A stretch of DNA of 6,774 nucleotides from Dehalococcoidia bacterium (GTDB taxonomy: Bacteria > Chloroflexota > Dehalococcoidia > JAENJB01), in contig JAUYGE010000251.1 in NCBI GenBank assembly GCA_030690705.1, positions 1 to 6,774 of the forward strand, read 5' to 3'. Both the position numbers and the translations under genes were made by a program. Position 1 is the first letter of the stretch, and every line of letters begins with the position of its first letter. Shown here piece after piece: positions 6,125 to 6,774 of this stretch. Below the pieces are notes generated by a model that was not told the origin of the DNA, did not search any database, and saw only the letters and a list, made by a program, of their open reading frames with translations.

Positions 6125-6162
6125 GGAAGGCTGAGCCCCGATTCGTCGGGGCTCAGCCTTCC
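6125..6162 (-). terminator. perfect 17-bp hairpin after ftsZ, possible terminator without U-tract
   Basis: GGAAGGCTGAGCCCCGA (6125-6141) and its exact reverse complement (6146-6162) flank a 4-base loop (TTCG on the + strand, CGAA on the - strand). It starts 32 bases after the ftsZ stop, where a terminator is expected, and separates ftsZ from the nrdR promoter. Neither strand has a T-run after the stem, so it is not a textbook intrinsic terminator. It may be a hairpin-only terminator, an mRNA-stabilising 3' structure, or a copy of a dispersed palindromic repeat. Confidence 0.5.
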
Positions 6163-6194
6163 AGGAGATGGAGAAATGGCTTATGAGGTGTGTC

Positions 6195-6774
6195 TTACCA
6201 CTTCTTGCTGGCGCCTGCCTTAGCGTCCTGGGGCGCCGGTCTGGCGGTGAGCATGGGCCGGCCATGGGTAGACCGGTTGCGGAAGATGGCTGGTACATCC
6301 AGGCCGTCCTCTTTGTCTTTGACCAGGCGCATCAGCTCCTCCTTCGTGGGCGGGCCGCCGGTCGTGGAGTTAACGAAGCCGGTGGCTATGAGAGTGATCT
6401 TGCAGTCGTTGTCCATCTTGGGGTCGTAGACGACGCCGAAGATGATGGTGGCATCAGGGTCGACGGCCTGCTGTATCAGGTCGGCGGCGGTCCTGACTTC
6501 ATGCAAGGTCAGGTTCTGACCACCGGTGACGTTGAACAGTACACCCTTGGCTCCCTCAATGGAAACGTCGAGCATGGGGCTGGCCAGTGCCGCTTGAGCT
6601 GCCTCTCTGGCGCGGTTCTGGCCGCTGCCGCGTCCGATGGACATCCATGCTGGGCCGGCATCCTTCATGACGGCTCGGACGTCAGCGAAGTCCAGGTTGA
6701 TCATGCCGGGGACGGTGATGACCTCAGCGATTGCCTGGACGGCATGAGTCAGGACGTCATCGGCCATTTTGAAG
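6195..6774 (-). CDS. ftsZ: cell division protein FtsZ, C-terminal half
   Basis: The frame is open at the right edge and ends with TAA at 6195-6197, so about half of a normal FtsZ (roughly 350-400 residues) is visible. The ATG at 6767 is internal, because family sequence (MADDVLTHAVQAIAEVIT) continues through it. Counting that Met as 1, the T7 loop GMINLDFADVR at 21-31 carries the aspartates (Asp26, Asp29) that complete the GTPase site of the neighbouring subunit. The C-terminal subdomain follows: NRAREAA, SIEGAKGVLFNVTGG, TIIFGVVYDP and ITLIATGF. FtsZ polymerises into the cytokinetic Z-ring on the inner face of the membrane. The disordered linker is short. A conserved-tail-like motif, DVPAIFRNR (157-165), which in other FtsZ proteins binds FtsA-type anchors, is followed by 25 extra residues ending ASKKW. 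It is separated from nrdR by a hairpin and a new promoter, so it is probably a different transcription unit. Confidence 0.96.
   Translation of the reverse strand, partial: FKMADDVLTHAVQAIAEVITVPGMINLDFADVRAVMKDAGPAWMSIGRGSGQNRAREAAQAALASPMLDVSIEGAKGVLFNVTGGQNLTLHEVRTAADLIQQAVDPDATIIFGVVYDPKMDNDCKITLIATGFVNSTTGGPPTKEELMRLVKDKEDGLDVPAIFRNRSTHGRPMLTARPAPQDAKAGASKKW

Overview
The window looks chromosomal, GC-rich and bacterial. It most resembles an anaerobic Chloroflexota lineage, plausibly Dehalococcoidia. That guess rests on a cobalamin-dependent (class II) ribonucleotide reductase, an Fe-S old-yellow-enzyme-type oxidoreductase and my unverified recollection of ftsZ-nrdR-nrdJ gene order in that group. 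No transposon, phage, tRNA, rRNA or CRISPR signal was seen.

Layout. At the left edge (1-1110, + strand) is the 3' part of an NADH:flavin oxidoreductase / 2,4-dienoyl-CoA reductase-like gene. The rest of the protein-coding content is on the - strand, in transcription order: the 3' half of ftsZ (6774-6195, cut by the right edge); nrdR (5935-5414), the Zn-ribbon/ATP-cone repressor of ribonucleotide reductase genes; nrdJ (5361-2830), the B12-dependent reductase; and an unusual three-part gene (2813-1317) that fuses a GAF domain, a PD-(D/E)XK-nuclease-like segment and a complete hypoxanthine phosphoribosyltransferase.

Regulation. A perfect 17-bp hairpin follows ftsZ. A new promoter (TTGACA - 17 bp - TAGCAT) then precedes nrdR and carries two NrdR-box-like sites about 31-32 bp apart. 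One site lies in the promoter spacer and the other just after the predicted transcription start. The 52-bp gap between nrdR and nrdJ and the 16-bp gap between nrdJ and the fusion gene suggest one autoregulated transcript joining deoxynucleotide synthesis to purine salvage.

Between the two convergent transcription units (1111-1316) lies what looks like an unannotated small RNA. A sigma70-type extended -10 promoter on the + strand is followed, exactly at the predicted start, by a sequence that folds into a rod closed by a 9-bp stem, with a GGAA tetraloop at the tip and a U-rich 3' end that just overlaps the end of the fusion gene. Two mutually exclusive sets of pairings are visible.

The most interesting items are the GAF-nuclease-HPRT fusion, the putative structured RNA, and the oxidoreductase that seems to lack its nested NAD(P)H-binding subdomain.
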